Shown: in pieces, positions 9,365-21,600 of the stretch | Position numbering within the stretch: the stretch's first letter is position 1 | How the letters are laid out: each line of letters opens with the position of its first letter | Source: Thiohalocapsa sp. | GTDB lineage: Bacteria > Pseudomonadota > Gammaproteobacteria > Chromatiales > Chromatiaceae | DNA: 64,000 bases | Direction: 5' to 3' | Assembly (NCBI GenBank): GCA_021736785.1 | Contig: JAIPFF010000028.1 | Location: 1-64,000 of the forward strand | The notes under the pieces: generated by a model | What the model was told of the DNA's origin: nothing | Databases searched by the model: none | What the model saw: only the letters and a program-made list of their open reading frames with translations | Program-made: the position numbers and the translations under genes

Positions 9365-9988
9365 CTAGGCATCGAACAATGCGCTATCGCCCTTGCCCGC
9401 GCGCACCAGCGCCGGCGGCTCTTGCGTCATGTCGACCACCGTTGTCGGCTCCGTGCCGCACGGACCACCGTCGATGATCAGATCGACGCAATGGCCGATG
9501 GTTTCGCGTATCTCGTAGATATCGTCCAGCGGCAGCTCGTCGCCCGGCATGATCAGCGTCGTACTCAGAATGGGTTGATCGAGACCGGCGAGCAGATCGC
9601 GCACGATGGGCGTGTCGGGCACGCGAATACCGATGGCGCGGCGCTTCGGGTGCAGCAGGCGCCGCGGTACTTGCTTCGTGGCCTGGTAGATCAGCGTATA
9701 GGGCCCCGGGGTCAGTGACTTCAGAAGCCGGTAGTCGCGGTTGTCGATCTTCGCGTAGGTGGCAATCTCCGACAGGTCGCGGCACACCAGCGTGAAATTG
9801 TGCTTGTCGTCCAGGCGGCGGATCATGCGGATGCGGTCGAGCGCCGTTTTCTCGCCGATCTGACAGCCCAATGCGTAGGACGAGTCGGTCGGATAGACGA
9901 CAACGCCGCCATCGCGAAACACGTCCACGGCGCGGGCAATCAGCCGCGCCTGCGGGTTCTGCGGGTGGATCGCGATCAGCTCAGCCAT
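9365..9988 (-). CDS. yciO: Sua5/YciO/YrdC-family protein, YciO type
   Basis: A 207-residue YrdC-fold protein. Family motifs include VVVYPTDSSYALGC near the N-terminus, a K-R/S-type segment (KHNFTLVCRDLSEI), LTPGPYTLI and IGIRVPD. The TsaC/YrdC branch makes threonylcarbamoyl-AMP for the t6A37 tRNA modification; the YciO branch, which this matches in length and in its place next to rnm, has weaker or unproven activity. The assignment of YciO rather than TsaC is therefore partly contextual. It lies between the M50 protease gene and rnm on the same strand. Confidence 0.92.
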   Translation of the reverse strand: MAELIAIHPQNPQARLIARAVDVFRDGGVVVYPTDSSYALGCQIGEKTALDRIRMIRRLDDKHNFTLVCRDLSEIATYAKIDNRDYRLLKSLTPGPYTLIYQATKQVPRRLLHPKRRAIGIRVPDTPIVRDLLAGLDQPILSTTLIMPGDELPLDDIYEIRETIGHCVDLIIDGGPCGTEPTTVVDMTQEPPALVRAGKGDSALFDA

Positions 9989-10081
9989 CGTCGGACATCG
10001 GAGCGAGGCGGAAGAGGCCCGGCCGTACCGCTTACGAGGAGGCGGTGAGCGACGGTGCCGAGGGGCCCGACACCGGGCCGC

Positions 10082-10945
10082 TCAGGCAGCGGCGCGGGCA
10101 CTGAAGCGGCCGAATCCGGGCCGCGTCCAGATCGCTCTGCAGCCTTCCGGCAGCGCCGGCAACCGGCCGAGCTCTATCCAGGGATTCTCCGGGCCGTGAT
10201 AATCGGAGCCGGCGGAAGCGTAGAGCCCGTTCTCGGCGGCATGGCGCGCGAATGTGAAGTAGTCGTCGCGGCTGTGGCTTCCGGACACGACTTCGACGCC
10301 GATGCCCCCGCATTCGCGGTGCTCCGCCAGCAGTCGGCGCATCTTGGTGCGCGTGAACTTATAGCGCGCAGGATGGGCGATGACGGCATGGCCGCCGGCG
10401 GCGCGGATCCAGCCGACCGCCTGATCGAGCGTCGTCCACTCGCCTGCCACGTGCCCCGGCTTGCCGGACACGAGATAGTGCTTGAAAACACTGCGAAGAT
10501 CCGCGGCGGCGCCGCGCTCGACCAGGAAGCGGGCGAAGTGGGTGCGCCCGATCAGCGTACCCTTGGCATGGGACTTGGCACCCTCCAGCGCCCCGTCGAA
10601 GCCGGCCTTGGACAGACGCTGCGCGATCTCCTCGGCACGCCAGACGCGATATTGCTGCAGCCCGTCCAGGCCCCGAAGCAATTCCGGGCAGTCGGGATCC
10701 ACATCCAGCCCGACGATGTGCACCGTCCGCCCGCCCCAGGTGACGGATACTTCGACGCCGGGGATCAGCGTGATGTCGGCGCGCTCGGCGGCGCGGCGGG
10801 CCTCGTCCAGGCCGGCGACGGTATCGTGATCGGTCAGGGCCAATGTGGTGACGCCGGCGGCGGCGGCGCGCAGGACCAAGGCCTCCGGCGTCAGCGTGCC
10901 GTCGGATGCGGTCGAGTGGGAATGGAGATCCGGTGTTTTGTGCAT
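10082..10945 (-). CDS. rnm: PHP-domain 5'-nucleotidase/exoribonuclease (RNase AM type)
   Basis: A 287-residue polymerase-and-histidinol-phosphatase domain protein of the YciV/TrpH family. In E. coli the homologue (Rnm) trims rRNA 5' ends and hydrolyses 3',5'-bisphosphonucleotides. Metal-binding motifs are DLHSHSTASDG (6-16), ALTDHDT (about 36-42), a Glu in PGVEVS, VIAHPARY, GSHS and a C-terminal GSDYHG. These place the full set of His/Asp ligands for a trinuclear site. It is first in the minus-strand run rnm > yciO > M50 > trpS > scpA > scpB > rluB and is divergent from the gene at 11039, with 93 bases between. Confidence 0.92.
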   Translation of the reverse strand: MHKTPDLHSHSTASDGTLTPEALVLRAAAAGVTTLALTDHDTVAGLDEARRAAERADITLIPGVEVSVTWGGRTVHIVGLDVDPDCPELLRGLDGLQQYRVWRAEEIAQRLSKAGFDGALEGAKSHAKGTLIGRTHFARFLVERGAAADLRSVFKHYLVSGKPGHVAGEWTTLDQAVGWIRAAGGHAVIAHPARYKFTRTKMRRLLAEHRECGGIGVEVVSGSHSRDDYFTFARHAAENGLYASAGSDYHGPENPWIELGRLPALPEGCRAIWTRPGFGRFSARAAA

Positions 10946-11038
10946 CCGCCCATTCTAACCGATCGACGGCGCGATAGGCGCGCCGCATACGCGTGATTGC
11001 TACGCGGTTCACGCGATGCCTGCTAGACTTGCTCGCCT

Positions 11039-11767
11039 ATGCTGCCGGTCATCGACCCTATCTCCATCCGCGACGAAATCGAGCGCGCCACCGAACGGCT
11101 GAAGTCCGTTCGCGAAGAGGCGCGCGCCGGGGATATGCCGGATCCCCACGGACTCATCACCGCATTGTCGGATCTGCTCGACATGCTGCAGCAGCGCTGG
11201 CGCTCGGCCGACGACCCCGTGGACGGGCAACCGCCGCTGGGTAGGCTCGGCGATCACGGCATCGACTTGCTGAGCCGCCTTGCCGACGTCGCTCGCCAAT
11301 TACACCTCACCGACGAGGCGGCCGCGCTCGACAAGCTGACGCTGCCGCTGGCCTGCTGCATCGCCCGCGGCGGCGGCGAGCTGACCAATATCGCACCGGT
11401 CGTCGATGCCGCCGCGGCGCTGGCCAACGTGCTGCGCGAGCCGCGCGACATGACGGAGCTCTACCGCATCATGGACGACGTGGCGCTGGGTGTCTCGCCG
11501 CGGGTCACCGAGACGAGCGCGGCCAGCGATTCCGCGCCGGCTTGGCGCCTGCTCGTGATCAACCGCGCCATCGTCGCCACCCGCACGCACGAGCCGACGC
11601 TGATGGAGGCCGCCTTCGACGCGCTACTCGAGCACTGCCCCGGCGAAGCACCGGATTTCTTCCGCGAGGGAATGGGACAAATGGACGCCCTCGATTATCC
11701 GCCACGGGTGCGCGCCGTGATGCTGCGCTACCACAACCTGTTGAGTCAGCCGAAGCGGCTGCACTGA
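11039..11767 (+). CDS. Conserved-looking hypothetical protein upstream of yciB
   Basis: A 242-residue soluble, mostly helical, acidic protein that I do not recognise. It has no signal peptide or transmembrane helix. The N-terminal half is Leu/Asp-rich (DLLDMLQQRWRS), the middle has a CCIARGGGELTN turn, and the C-terminal part (FFREGMGQMDALDYPPRVR) looks like the most constrained region. Codon usage matches the neighbours. No strong Shine-Dalgarno sequence precedes ATG 11039, so the start is uncertain. It lies 74 bases upstream of yciB on the same strand. Confidence 0.72.
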   Translation: MLPVIDPISIRDEIERATERLKSVREEARAGDMPDPHGLITALSDLLDMLQQRWRSADDPVDGQPPLGRLGDHGIDLLSRLADVARQLHLTDEAAALDKLTLPLACCIARGGGELTNIAPVVDAAAALANVLREPRDMTELYRIMDDVALGVSPRVTETSAASDSAPAWRLLVINRAIVATRTHEPTLMEAAFDALLEHCPGEAPDFFREGMGQMDALDYPPRVRAVMLRYHNLLSQPKRLH

Positions 11768-11841
11768 TTCCCCGGCTCGCCGCCCGGGCGCGGACTCGTT
11801 CCGTCGCACCCGCCGGCGCCGCCTACAAGCCTCTGCCGCAC

Positions 11842-12516
11842 ATGAAATTTCTGACCGACTTCTTTCCGATCATCCTGTTCTTCGTCGCCTACAAGCTGTA
11901 CGGCATCTATGCGGCAACGCTGGTGGCGATCGCCGCCTCGGCGGCGCAAGTCGCCTGGGTGCGCATCCGTCACAAGCGCGTCGAGCGCATGCATTTGATC
12001 ACGCTGGCGCTGCTGCTGGTCTTCGGCGGCCTGACGCTGGCGCTGCGCGATCCCATTTTCGTGATGTGGAAGCCGACCATCGTCAACTGGCTGTTCGCGG
12101 CGGTCTTCATCGGCAGCCAATTTATCGGCGAGAAGACGCTGGCCGAGCGGATGCTCGGTTCGGCCATCAATGTCCCGTCCATGGTCTGGCGCCGCCTGAA
12201 TCTCGGCTGGGCCGGCTTTTTTCTGCTCTCGGGGCTCGCCAACCTCTACGTCGTCTACATCGGCAGCGGCTTCTACTCCGCCAAAACCGCGCTGATGGCC
12301 GCCACCGGTACCGGCGAGATCGATCTCGCGCACTGTGGGCAGTCGTTCGCCGGCGCGCAGCTCGCGCTGTGCGAGACGGCGCATGCCGGCGAGTCGCTTT
12401 GGGTCAATTTCAAGCTGTTCGGTATGATGGGTTTGACGATTCTGTTCGTGATCGGTCAGGCTTTCTATCTTGCCCGGTATATTCGCGATCCCGAGCAGCC
12501 GGAGGCCGCCGAGTAG
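11842..12516 (+). CDS. yciB: Inner-membrane septation protein YciB (IspZ)
   Basis: A 224-residue polytopic inner-membrane protein of the YciB/IspZ family, linked in enterobacteria to envelope and septum synthesis. The canonical start KFLTDFFPIILFFVAYK and the motifs KPTIVNWLFA, RLNLGWAGFFLLSGLANLYV and VNFKLFG are all present, with five or six hydrophobic segments. It is about 40 residues longer than usual (about 180). The excess lies between LYVVYI and LWVNFKLFG, where a loop containing two cysteines replaces the few residues seen in E. coli YciB. ATG 11842 is chosen because homology begins exactly there; the frame is open upstream. The next gene is yciI. Confidence 0.92.
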   Translation: MKFLTDFFPIILFFVAYKLYGIYAATLVAIAASAAQVAWVRIRHKRVERMHLITLALLLVFGGLTLALRDPIFVMWKPTIVNWLFAAVFIGSQFIGEKTLAERMLGSAINVPSMVWRRLNLGWAGFFLLSGLANLYVVYIGSGFYSAKTALMAATGTGEIDLAHCGQSFAGAQLALCETAHAGESLWVNFKLFGMMGLTILFVIGQAFYLARYIRDPEQPEAAE

Positions 12517-12538
12517 TCCCCGACCACCGAGCAACCCC

Positions 12539-12571
12539 AGAGGTACGACAGAGGTACGACAGAGGTACGAC
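12539..12571 (+). repeat. Three tandem 11-bp repeats carrying Shine-Dalgarno-like AGAGG
   Basis: The unit agaggtacgac is repeated three times exactly (12539-12549, 12550-12560, 12561-12571) directly before the GTG start of yciI at 12577. Each copy holds an AGAGG that could pair with the 16S rRNA 3' end; the last lies about 11 bases from the start codon. Unit number could alter translation initiation (inference). Confidence 0.9.
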
Positions 12572-12576
12572 CGACC

Positions 12577-12879
12577 GTGCTGTACGCCATTATCGCCACC
12601 GACGCCCCGGGCTCCCTGAGTGCCCGCCGCGCAAACCGTCCGGCGCACCTGGAGCGACTGAGCGCATTGCAGGCCGAGGGTCGGCTGCTGCTCGCCGGAC
12701 CGCACCCCGCCATCGACTCGCCCGATCCCGGCGACTCGGGTTTCAGCGGCTCGCTGGTGGTGGCGGAGTTCGAGGATCTGGAGGCTGCCGAAGCTTGGGC
12801 GGATGCCGACCCCTATGTTGCGGCGGGCGTTTATGCACAGGTCCTCGTCAAGCCTTTCATCAAGGTCTTGCCGGCCTAG
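12577..12879 (+). CDS. yciI: YciI-family protein
   Basis: A 100-residue ferredoxin-like-fold protein of the YciI/YCII family. It matches the family from [14 protein letters not shown] through the [22 protein letters not shown] block (His and Asp near a putative active site) to the [16 protein letters not shown] motif. The biochemical function in this family is largely unknown; some relatives are dehydrochlorinase-like. The start is GTG 12577, preceded by three AGAGG-bearing repeats. It is 60 bases after yciB, the same partnership as in enterobacteria. Confidence 0.92.
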   Translation: MLYAIIATDAPGSLSARRANRPAHLERLSALQAEGRLLLAGPHPAIDSPDPGDSGFSGSLVVAEFEDLEAAEAWADADPYVAAGVYAQVLVKPFIKVLPA

Positions 12880-13038
12880 CGTGCGCGCCGTGCCGCGCGA
12901 CGGCACGCTCTTTTTCGCGTGGCAAAGGGAACCGCCGCCGCCTATTCGAAATCCCATGCGATTGCCGCCATCGCCGCCGGTCGGGAAGGATCGGCATCGC
13001 GATGAACGACGACCGCAGTCAACCCCAGGAAACGCTTC

Positions 13039-13899
13039 ATGAAACCTCTCTTCCCGATTGCTCTGATACTGAGCGCCGCCATCGCATCCCCGCTCGCTGC
13101 ACAGGAGCAGGCCGAGGCCGGCGACGATACGGTGATGGCCACGATCAACGGCGAGCCCTACTCGCTGGCGACGTTCCGGATGTTCTACGCCGAGCGCATC
13201 CAGCAGACCGGTGCGCAGAATACGCCCGAGTTCCAGCAGCGGGCATTCAACGAGTTCCTGAACCTGGTCGTCGCCGCCCAAGAGGCCGAAAAGCGCGACC
13301 TCGGGCAGTCGGCCGAGGTGCAGCAGGCGCTCGCGCTGCAGAAGATGATGATCATGTCCACCGCCGCGCTGCAGGACATCGCGGAGAAGACGACGCCGTC
13401 GGAAGACGAACTGACCGAGGCATACGAGCGCTTCAAGGAACAATCACGGCGCACCGAGTACAAGGCGCGTCACATCCTGGTCGAGACCAAGGACGAAGCG
13501 GACGATCTGATCAAAAAGCTGGACAAGAAGAAGGGCAAGAACTTCGAAGACTTGGCCAAAGAGCACTCCATCGGCCCCACCGCCGAAAAGGGCGGCGACC
13601 TCGGCTGGTTCGACGCACGCCAAATGGTCAAGCCGTTCTCCGACGCCGTCGGCAGCCTGGAGCCCGGCAGTTACACCGAGCAGCCGGTCCAAACCCAGTT
13701 CGGCTGGCACGTGATCATGCTGGAAGAAACGCGCACCGCCGAGCCGCCGTCCTTCGAAGAGGCGAAGCCGCAGCTCGAGGCATCGATCAAGCGCCAGAAG
13801 GTGACCGAGGCGCTGGGCGAGCTGCGCAGCGAGGCCGATGTCGACCTGAACGAAGACGTGGTTCAGCTAAGGGAAGACGCGCCGGAGGAAGAGAACTAA
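13039..13899 (+). CDS. Periplasmic parvulin-type peptidyl-prolyl isomerase (PpiC/SurA-like)
   Basis: A 286-residue exported foldase. A signal peptide (1-21, ending PLAAQ) is followed by a SurA-like helical N-domain (about 30-130) and one parvulin domain (about 138-235), with the motifs ARHILVETKDEA, FEDLAKEHSIGPTAEKGGDLGWF, MVKPFSDAV and TQFGWHVIMLEE. The C-terminal tail is acidic (REDAPEEEN). The role would be cis-trans isomerisation and chaperoning of exported proteins. ATG 13039 has AGGAAA about 7 bases upstream. It has one parvulin domain, against two in SurA. A 10-bp GC-rich hairpin follows the stop. Confidence 0.92.
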   Translation: MKPLFPIALILSAAIASPLAAQEQAEAGDDTVMATINGEPYSLATFRMFYAERIQQTGAQNTPEFQQRAFNEFLNLVVAAQEAEKRDLGQSAEVQQALALQKMMIMSTAALQDIAEKTTPSEDELTEAYERFKEQSRRTEYKARHILVETKDEADDLIKKLDKKKGKNFEDLAKEHSIGPTAEKGGDLGWFDARQMVKPFSDAVGSLEPGSYTEQPVQTQFGWHVIMLEETRTAEPPSFEEAKPQLEASIKRQKVTEALGELRSEADVDLNEDVVQLREDAPEEEN

Positions 13900-13912
13900 C
13901 AGGCGGCACACT

Positions 13913-13939
13913 GTGCCCGGCCGGGACACGGCCGGGCAC
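13913..13939. terminator. GC-rich hairpin between convergent genes
   Basis: gtgcccggcc (13913-13922) pairs perfectly with ggccgggcac (13930-13939) around a 7-base loop, 14 bases after the parvulin stop and before the convergent carbonic-anhydrase-like gene. No T-run follows on the plus strand, so its role as an intrinsic terminator is plausible but not certain. Confidence 0.5.
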
Positions 13940-14030
13940 GCTGTCTGCTCGGCGGCGCCTCCGCTGCAGATTCCATGGGCGCCCTGCACGGGCGTCGCGT
14001 CCGCGGCGGAGCCGACGGCAGCACCTACGG

Positions 14031-14840
14031 CTACGGCTCGCAGACTTTCGTAATGGCGCGTCCGCTCAAGGCTTGCACCGGACGGGCGTTGGAGCCCGCG
14101 GTCAGCTGGGCCAAACGGCGCAGCTCCGCCGAGTCCACCTCGAGTGCCGTGCGCATGACGTACCAGTGCACGCCCTCGGTGCAGGGCGGGCGCGTCAGCG
14201 AGCCGATGTAGGCGAAGTAATCCTTGCGCGTCGGCAGCAGAAACAACGGATTGAAGCCGACGTTACGCCCATAGTAGCTCTCCCCCACTACGCTCGGCGC
14301 GTGCTCCAGAATTCGCCGCAGCGTCTGATTGGCTCGGCGTCCCGCTCGCAGCGGCACGGCAACGATGGCAATGTCGCCGCGGTTGTTGCCGTGCACCAGC
14401 TGCAGTTCCGCATCCGCCACCGCGCCGTCGATCATATGCTCGGCCGGCACGTGGAAGCGCAGTTCGGCGAGCTCGTAGCTCAACCCTTCGATAACGAGGT
14501 AGCTGCCGCGGTCGTAGCCGAGCCGCAGTGCTCGGCCGTCGTTGTGCACGTAGAGCGAGCTGCTGCGATAGCGAAAGCGCAACGTCTCGCAGGGCGCCGG
14601 GTGGGTGTCGGCAGGATCGATGGCTACCGGGGACTGAAGGCGCCCTGTCTCGCAGACCGAAAACTCCGGCATCAGCCTGCCCCATCGGGCAGGGCCCCGC
14701 TCGCCGTGATAGGTCCAAGGCAACTGCTCGACGGTGTCCGCCGATGCGCTGCCGGCCTGCCACGCCATCGCGGCGGAACATCCAAGCGCCATCAGGATTG
14801 CCGACATGGTCGAACGGCGTCTGACGGATGTACCTGCCAT
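14031..14840 (-). CDS. Exported alpha-carbonic-anhydrase-like protein lacking zinc ligands
   Basis: A 269-residue protein with a signal peptide (about 1-33) and a single alpha-carbonic-anhydrase domain. Fold markers are WTYHGERGPARWGRL, a Cys before GRLQSPVAID, and late SLTRPPCTEGVHWYVM, including the two cysteines that normally form the structural disulfide. Active enzymes have zinc ligands in FHFH and ExHxVH. Here those blocks read LRFHVPAEH and ELQLVH, so the first His is Arg, the second is kept and the third is Gln. It is therefore probably not an active carbonic anhydrase, but a related binding or scaffold protein, or an enzyme with altered chemistry. Start ATG 14840 has GGGAGG about 9 bases upstream. 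Confidence 0.88.
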   Translation of the reverse strand: MAGTSVRRRSTMSAILMALGCSAAMAWQAGSASADTVEQLPWTYHGERGPARWGRLMPEFSVCETGRLQSPVAIDPADTHPAPCETLRFRYRSSSLYVHNDGRALRLGYDRGSYLVIEGLSYELAELRFHVPAEHMIDGAVADAELQLVHGNNRGDIAIVAVPLRAGRRANQTLRRILEHAPSVVGESYYGRNVGFNPLFLLPTRKDYFAYIGSLTRPPCTEGVHWYVMRTALEVDSAELRRLAQLTAGSNARPVQALSGRAITKVCEP

Positions 14841-14910
14841 AGCGTGGCCTCCCATGCGGGCGTCGTTGCGCGGATCGGTCCGCGGATGAGGCGATGGACG
14901 GACGACGGCG

Positions 14911-15192
14911 CTAGTCGCTCTTGTCGCGCGGTTTACCGAGCCCCGTGATCGGCACCACCTGCGCCGACTGGGGCTCGTCGGCATAATAGGGCCGCTCTCC
15001 GCCCCGCCCGTCGGCGTCGGCCAGTTCCTTTTCCCGCGCCGAGATCAACGCCAAGCACTGCCGCACGTCTTGAATGGTCGCCTCCGTCAGCGGGTGCTTC
15101 ATGCCCGGAGGCGGTGTGACGTCTTTGATGATCGCGGCCAGCGTCTTGCGCATCGCGATCAGAATTTGCTGTTCGGTATTGAGCTCGGGCAT
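14911..15192 (-). CDS. Small hypothetical protein downstream of ligA
   Basis: A 93-residue soluble protein I do not recognise. It begins PELNTEQQILIAMRKTL (amphipathic helix), has a PPPGMKHPLTEATI segment and a second helix QDVRQCLALISAREKELA, and ends with a polar tail. There is no export signal. ATG 15192 is strongly supported by GAGGAG about 10 bases upstream; the frame is open to 15291 but loses its sense-like composition. It lies 140 bases after ligA on the same strand, and the carbonic-anhydrase-like gene follows, so it may belong to the smc-zipA-ligA transcript. Confidence 0.75.
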   Translation of the reverse strand: MPELNTEQQILIAMRKTLAAIIKDVTPPPGMKHPLTEATIQDVRQCLALISAREKELADADGRGGERPYYADEPQSAQVVPITGLGKPRDKSD

Positions 15193-15332
15193 CGGAATTA
15201 ACTCCTCGTCGCGAATGGTATCCATGCAGCGGGTCCGCTGCCAGCAGCATCGTCCTCGGCTAATACTTGCCGCCACGGATGATCGGGGCACCGGCGCGAG
15301 AATCCAGTCTCGGCCTCCGTGCCCGAGCGCCC

Positions 15333-18526
<3,194 letters not shown>

Positions 18527-18665
18527 CCGGTTTCTCGGCCCCTGCGGTTGTTTCTCCGGCCAGTATATCAGCGGCATAGGCGACGGACAGGGCTCGGTCG
18601 AGCACACCCGTTCGCTCTTCGGGCGGGTGTCCCGCCACGGGTGCGCTCAACCGGCGACGCTGCCG

Positions 18666-21600
18666 TCAGGACATCGCCACCATCTCGGCGGCCTCGTCCA
18701 CGTCCACCGACACCAGCCGCGAGACGCCGGGCTCGTGCATGGTCACGCCCAACAGGTGGTTGGCGATCTCCATGGTCACCTTGTTGTGGGTGATGAAGAT
18801 GAACTGCACCTGATCCGACATCGAGCGAACCAGATCGCAGAAACGCCCGACGTTGGCATCGTCGAGCGGCGCATCGACCTCGTCGAGCATGCAGAACGGC
18901 GCCGGGTTGAGCTGGAAGATCGCGAACACCAGCGCCACGGCGGTGAGCGCCTTCTCGCCGCCGGAAAGGAGGTGGATACTGGAGTTACGCTTGCCCGGCG
19001 GGCGCGCCATGATGGTGACGCCGGTATCGAGCAAGTCCTCGCCGGTCAGCTCGAGATAGGCGTGACCGCCGCCGAAGACCCGCGGGAAGAGTTGCTGGAC
19101 GCCGTGGTTGACGCGGTCGAAGGTGTCCTTGAAGCGGTTGCGGGTCTCGCGGTCGATCTTGCGGATCGCCGTCTCCAGTGTCTCCAACGACGTGCTGATG
19201 TCCGCATACTGCTGGTCCAGATAGCTCATGCGCTCGGACTGCTCGCGGAACTCGTCGATGGCGGCAAGGTTGATGTTGCCGAGGCGCTGGATGCGCGTGC
19301 GCAATTGCGTCAATTCGCCGTCGCGGACATCCGCATCGGCATCGGCCGCAACGCCCTCGAGCAGGGACTGCGGCGACGCGGCGCGCTCCGTCAACTGTTC
19401 CTCGAAGGTGCGGCGGCGCACCAGTAGCTCCTGGCGCTCGAGCCGCTTGACGTCGAGCGCGGCGCGCGCCTCGGCGACGCCTTGCTCGGTACGCTGGCGG
19501 GCCTGCTCGGCCTCGCGCACGTCGCGGTCGAGCTCCTCCATGCGCCGGCGGGCGCCGGTCAGCTCGGACTCCACGTCGACACGCAGCGCCAGCTGCTCTT
19601 CGAGCTGCTCTTGTTGCTCCGCGACGGGCTCGGCACCGGCCTCGAGCGCTTCCAACAGTTCGTCGCGGCGCGCCGACAAGGTGTTCAGCCGCTCGGCGGC
19701 GCGCTCCAGCGCCGACTGCACGGCATCACGCGACGCGCGCCGGGTCTCGATGCCGAGCTCAAGGCGCTGTCGCTCGTCGCGCAGCCGGGATTCCTCGGCG
19801 CGCGCCGCGTTGACGGCCTCGCGCAGGCCATCGCGCCGCCCGGCGAGTGCGTCGCGCTCGGCAGTGAGGGCCTCGGTGTCCTCGAGCGCCGCATGCAGGC
19901 GCTCTCGGGCGTCTTGCATCCGGGACTCTGCCTCGACGCGGTTCTCGGCCAGTTCCTCGCGCTCCTCGGTCAGCGCGGCGGCGCGCTCGCGCAGATGCTC
20001 GAGGCGCGCTCGCCCGGCGCCGACCTCGGCATCCAACGACGCGTGCTCGCGGCTCAGCCGGGTGACGGTCTCCAGCGCGTCCTCGCGCTCCTGCTCCAGG
20101 GTCTGACGTCGTTCGGTGAAGGCTTCCTGCTGCTCGGCGAGCGCCGCGATGACCTCGTCCAGGTCGTCGGCGGCCGATGCCAGCGCGCGCAGATCCTCGG
20201 CGCGGGCGATACTGCCGGCCACCTGCGGGCCGGCCGACGGCGCCCGCAGCCAGTCGCGGCCGAGCAGCACGCCGTCGCGGGTCACGATGCGCTCGCCGGG
20301 CGCGAGCAGCGAGCGGCGCCCGAGCGCCTCGGGCAGCGTATCCGCAACCGTGACGTGGGCCAGTAGGCTCGCCAGCGGCCATGGGCAGCGCACCCGTGCG
20401 AGCAGGCTGCCCTCGGGGGCAGTATCGAGGGACGGCGCATCCGCCGCGAGCAGCGTCAGCGGACCGCAGTCGAGCCCGCTGGCGTGGGCGTCGAGGCCGT
20501 CGACGCAGAGCGCGCCGAGGGCGTCGTCGAGCACCGTTTCCACCGCCCGCTGCCAGCCTGGCTCCACCTCGATGGAATCCAACAGGCGCGGCACGTTCTG
20601 CAGCTCCCGGCCCTCGATCCAGGCGCTGACGGCATCGTCGGCGTTCTCGAGCGCGGCATCCTGCAATGCCTCCAGCGAGGCTTGGCGCCCGCGGCAGGTC
20701 TGCAGCTCGGTGCGGGCCGCGTCCAGGCGCCCGGCGACGCCATGGCGGTCTTCATCGAGGGCTCGCAGCGCGTCGGCGGCGGCGGCTTGCGCATCGGCCG
20801 CGGCGGCGATGCGCTCGTCGAGTCCCTCGGCGCGCTCGGCGAGCGACTCGAGGCGCGCTTCCAGCTCCGCGGTTTCGAGCCGGGCAAGCTCCTGCTCGAC
20901 GCGCCCGGCGCGCTGGTCGTACTGCAGCACGCGCTGCTCCAGGCTGTTGATCAGCCCGCGCTCGATCTGGGCCTGCTCCGAGGGCCCGGCGAGGCGCTCC
21001 TGCAGCGTGTCCCAGGCCGCCTGCCATGCGTCGAGCCGCGCCTCGGCCTCGGCCAGCCCTTCGCCGGCGGCCTCGAAACGCTCGGCGACCTCCTCGAGCA
21101 ACGGCGCATCGCGCGCCAGCGCCTCGTCGAGCTCCGCGAGCCTGGCTTGATCGCGCTGCAGATGGGCTTCGGCCTCCTGCAACTCGCCGCGGGCGCGGCC
21201 GAGCTCGGTCTCCTGCCGCGCACGGTTCTCGGCCGAGAAACGGATGGCCTGCTCGAGCCGCGCGATTTCGGAGCCGACCGCGTAGTAGCGGCCTTGCACC
21301 GCGTTGAAGGCCTCGGAGGCGTCGGCGTAGGCGTCGCGATGCGCTTCGATGCGGGTCTCGATGGCGCGCTGCTCGGCGATCTGTCTCTCCAGGTCGGTCT
21401 CGAGGCCGGCGATCACGCGCTCGCGCTCGCCGATATCGCGATCGAGATCGCGCCAGCGCAAGGCAGCCAGCTCGTCTTCGAGGCGTCGCTCGTCGGCCTT
21501 CAGCGCGCGGTACTTCTCCGCCGTCGCGGCCTGACGCTCCAAGTGCTGCAGTTGCTTGCCGACCTCGTCGCGCAGGTCCGCAAGCCGCTCCAGGTTCTCG

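Noticed and set aside
7125-9368. 747-codon plus-strand frame opposite trpS and the M50 protease
   Set aside because: Antisense to two well-supported genes; composition is non-protein-like.
12066-14948. Very long plus-strand open frame (about 960 codons)
   Set aside because: It crosses yciB, yciI and the parvulin gene in a different frame and is antisense to the carbonic-anhydrase-like gene. It is Arg/Pro/Ala-rich with no motifs, typical of high-GC shadow frames.
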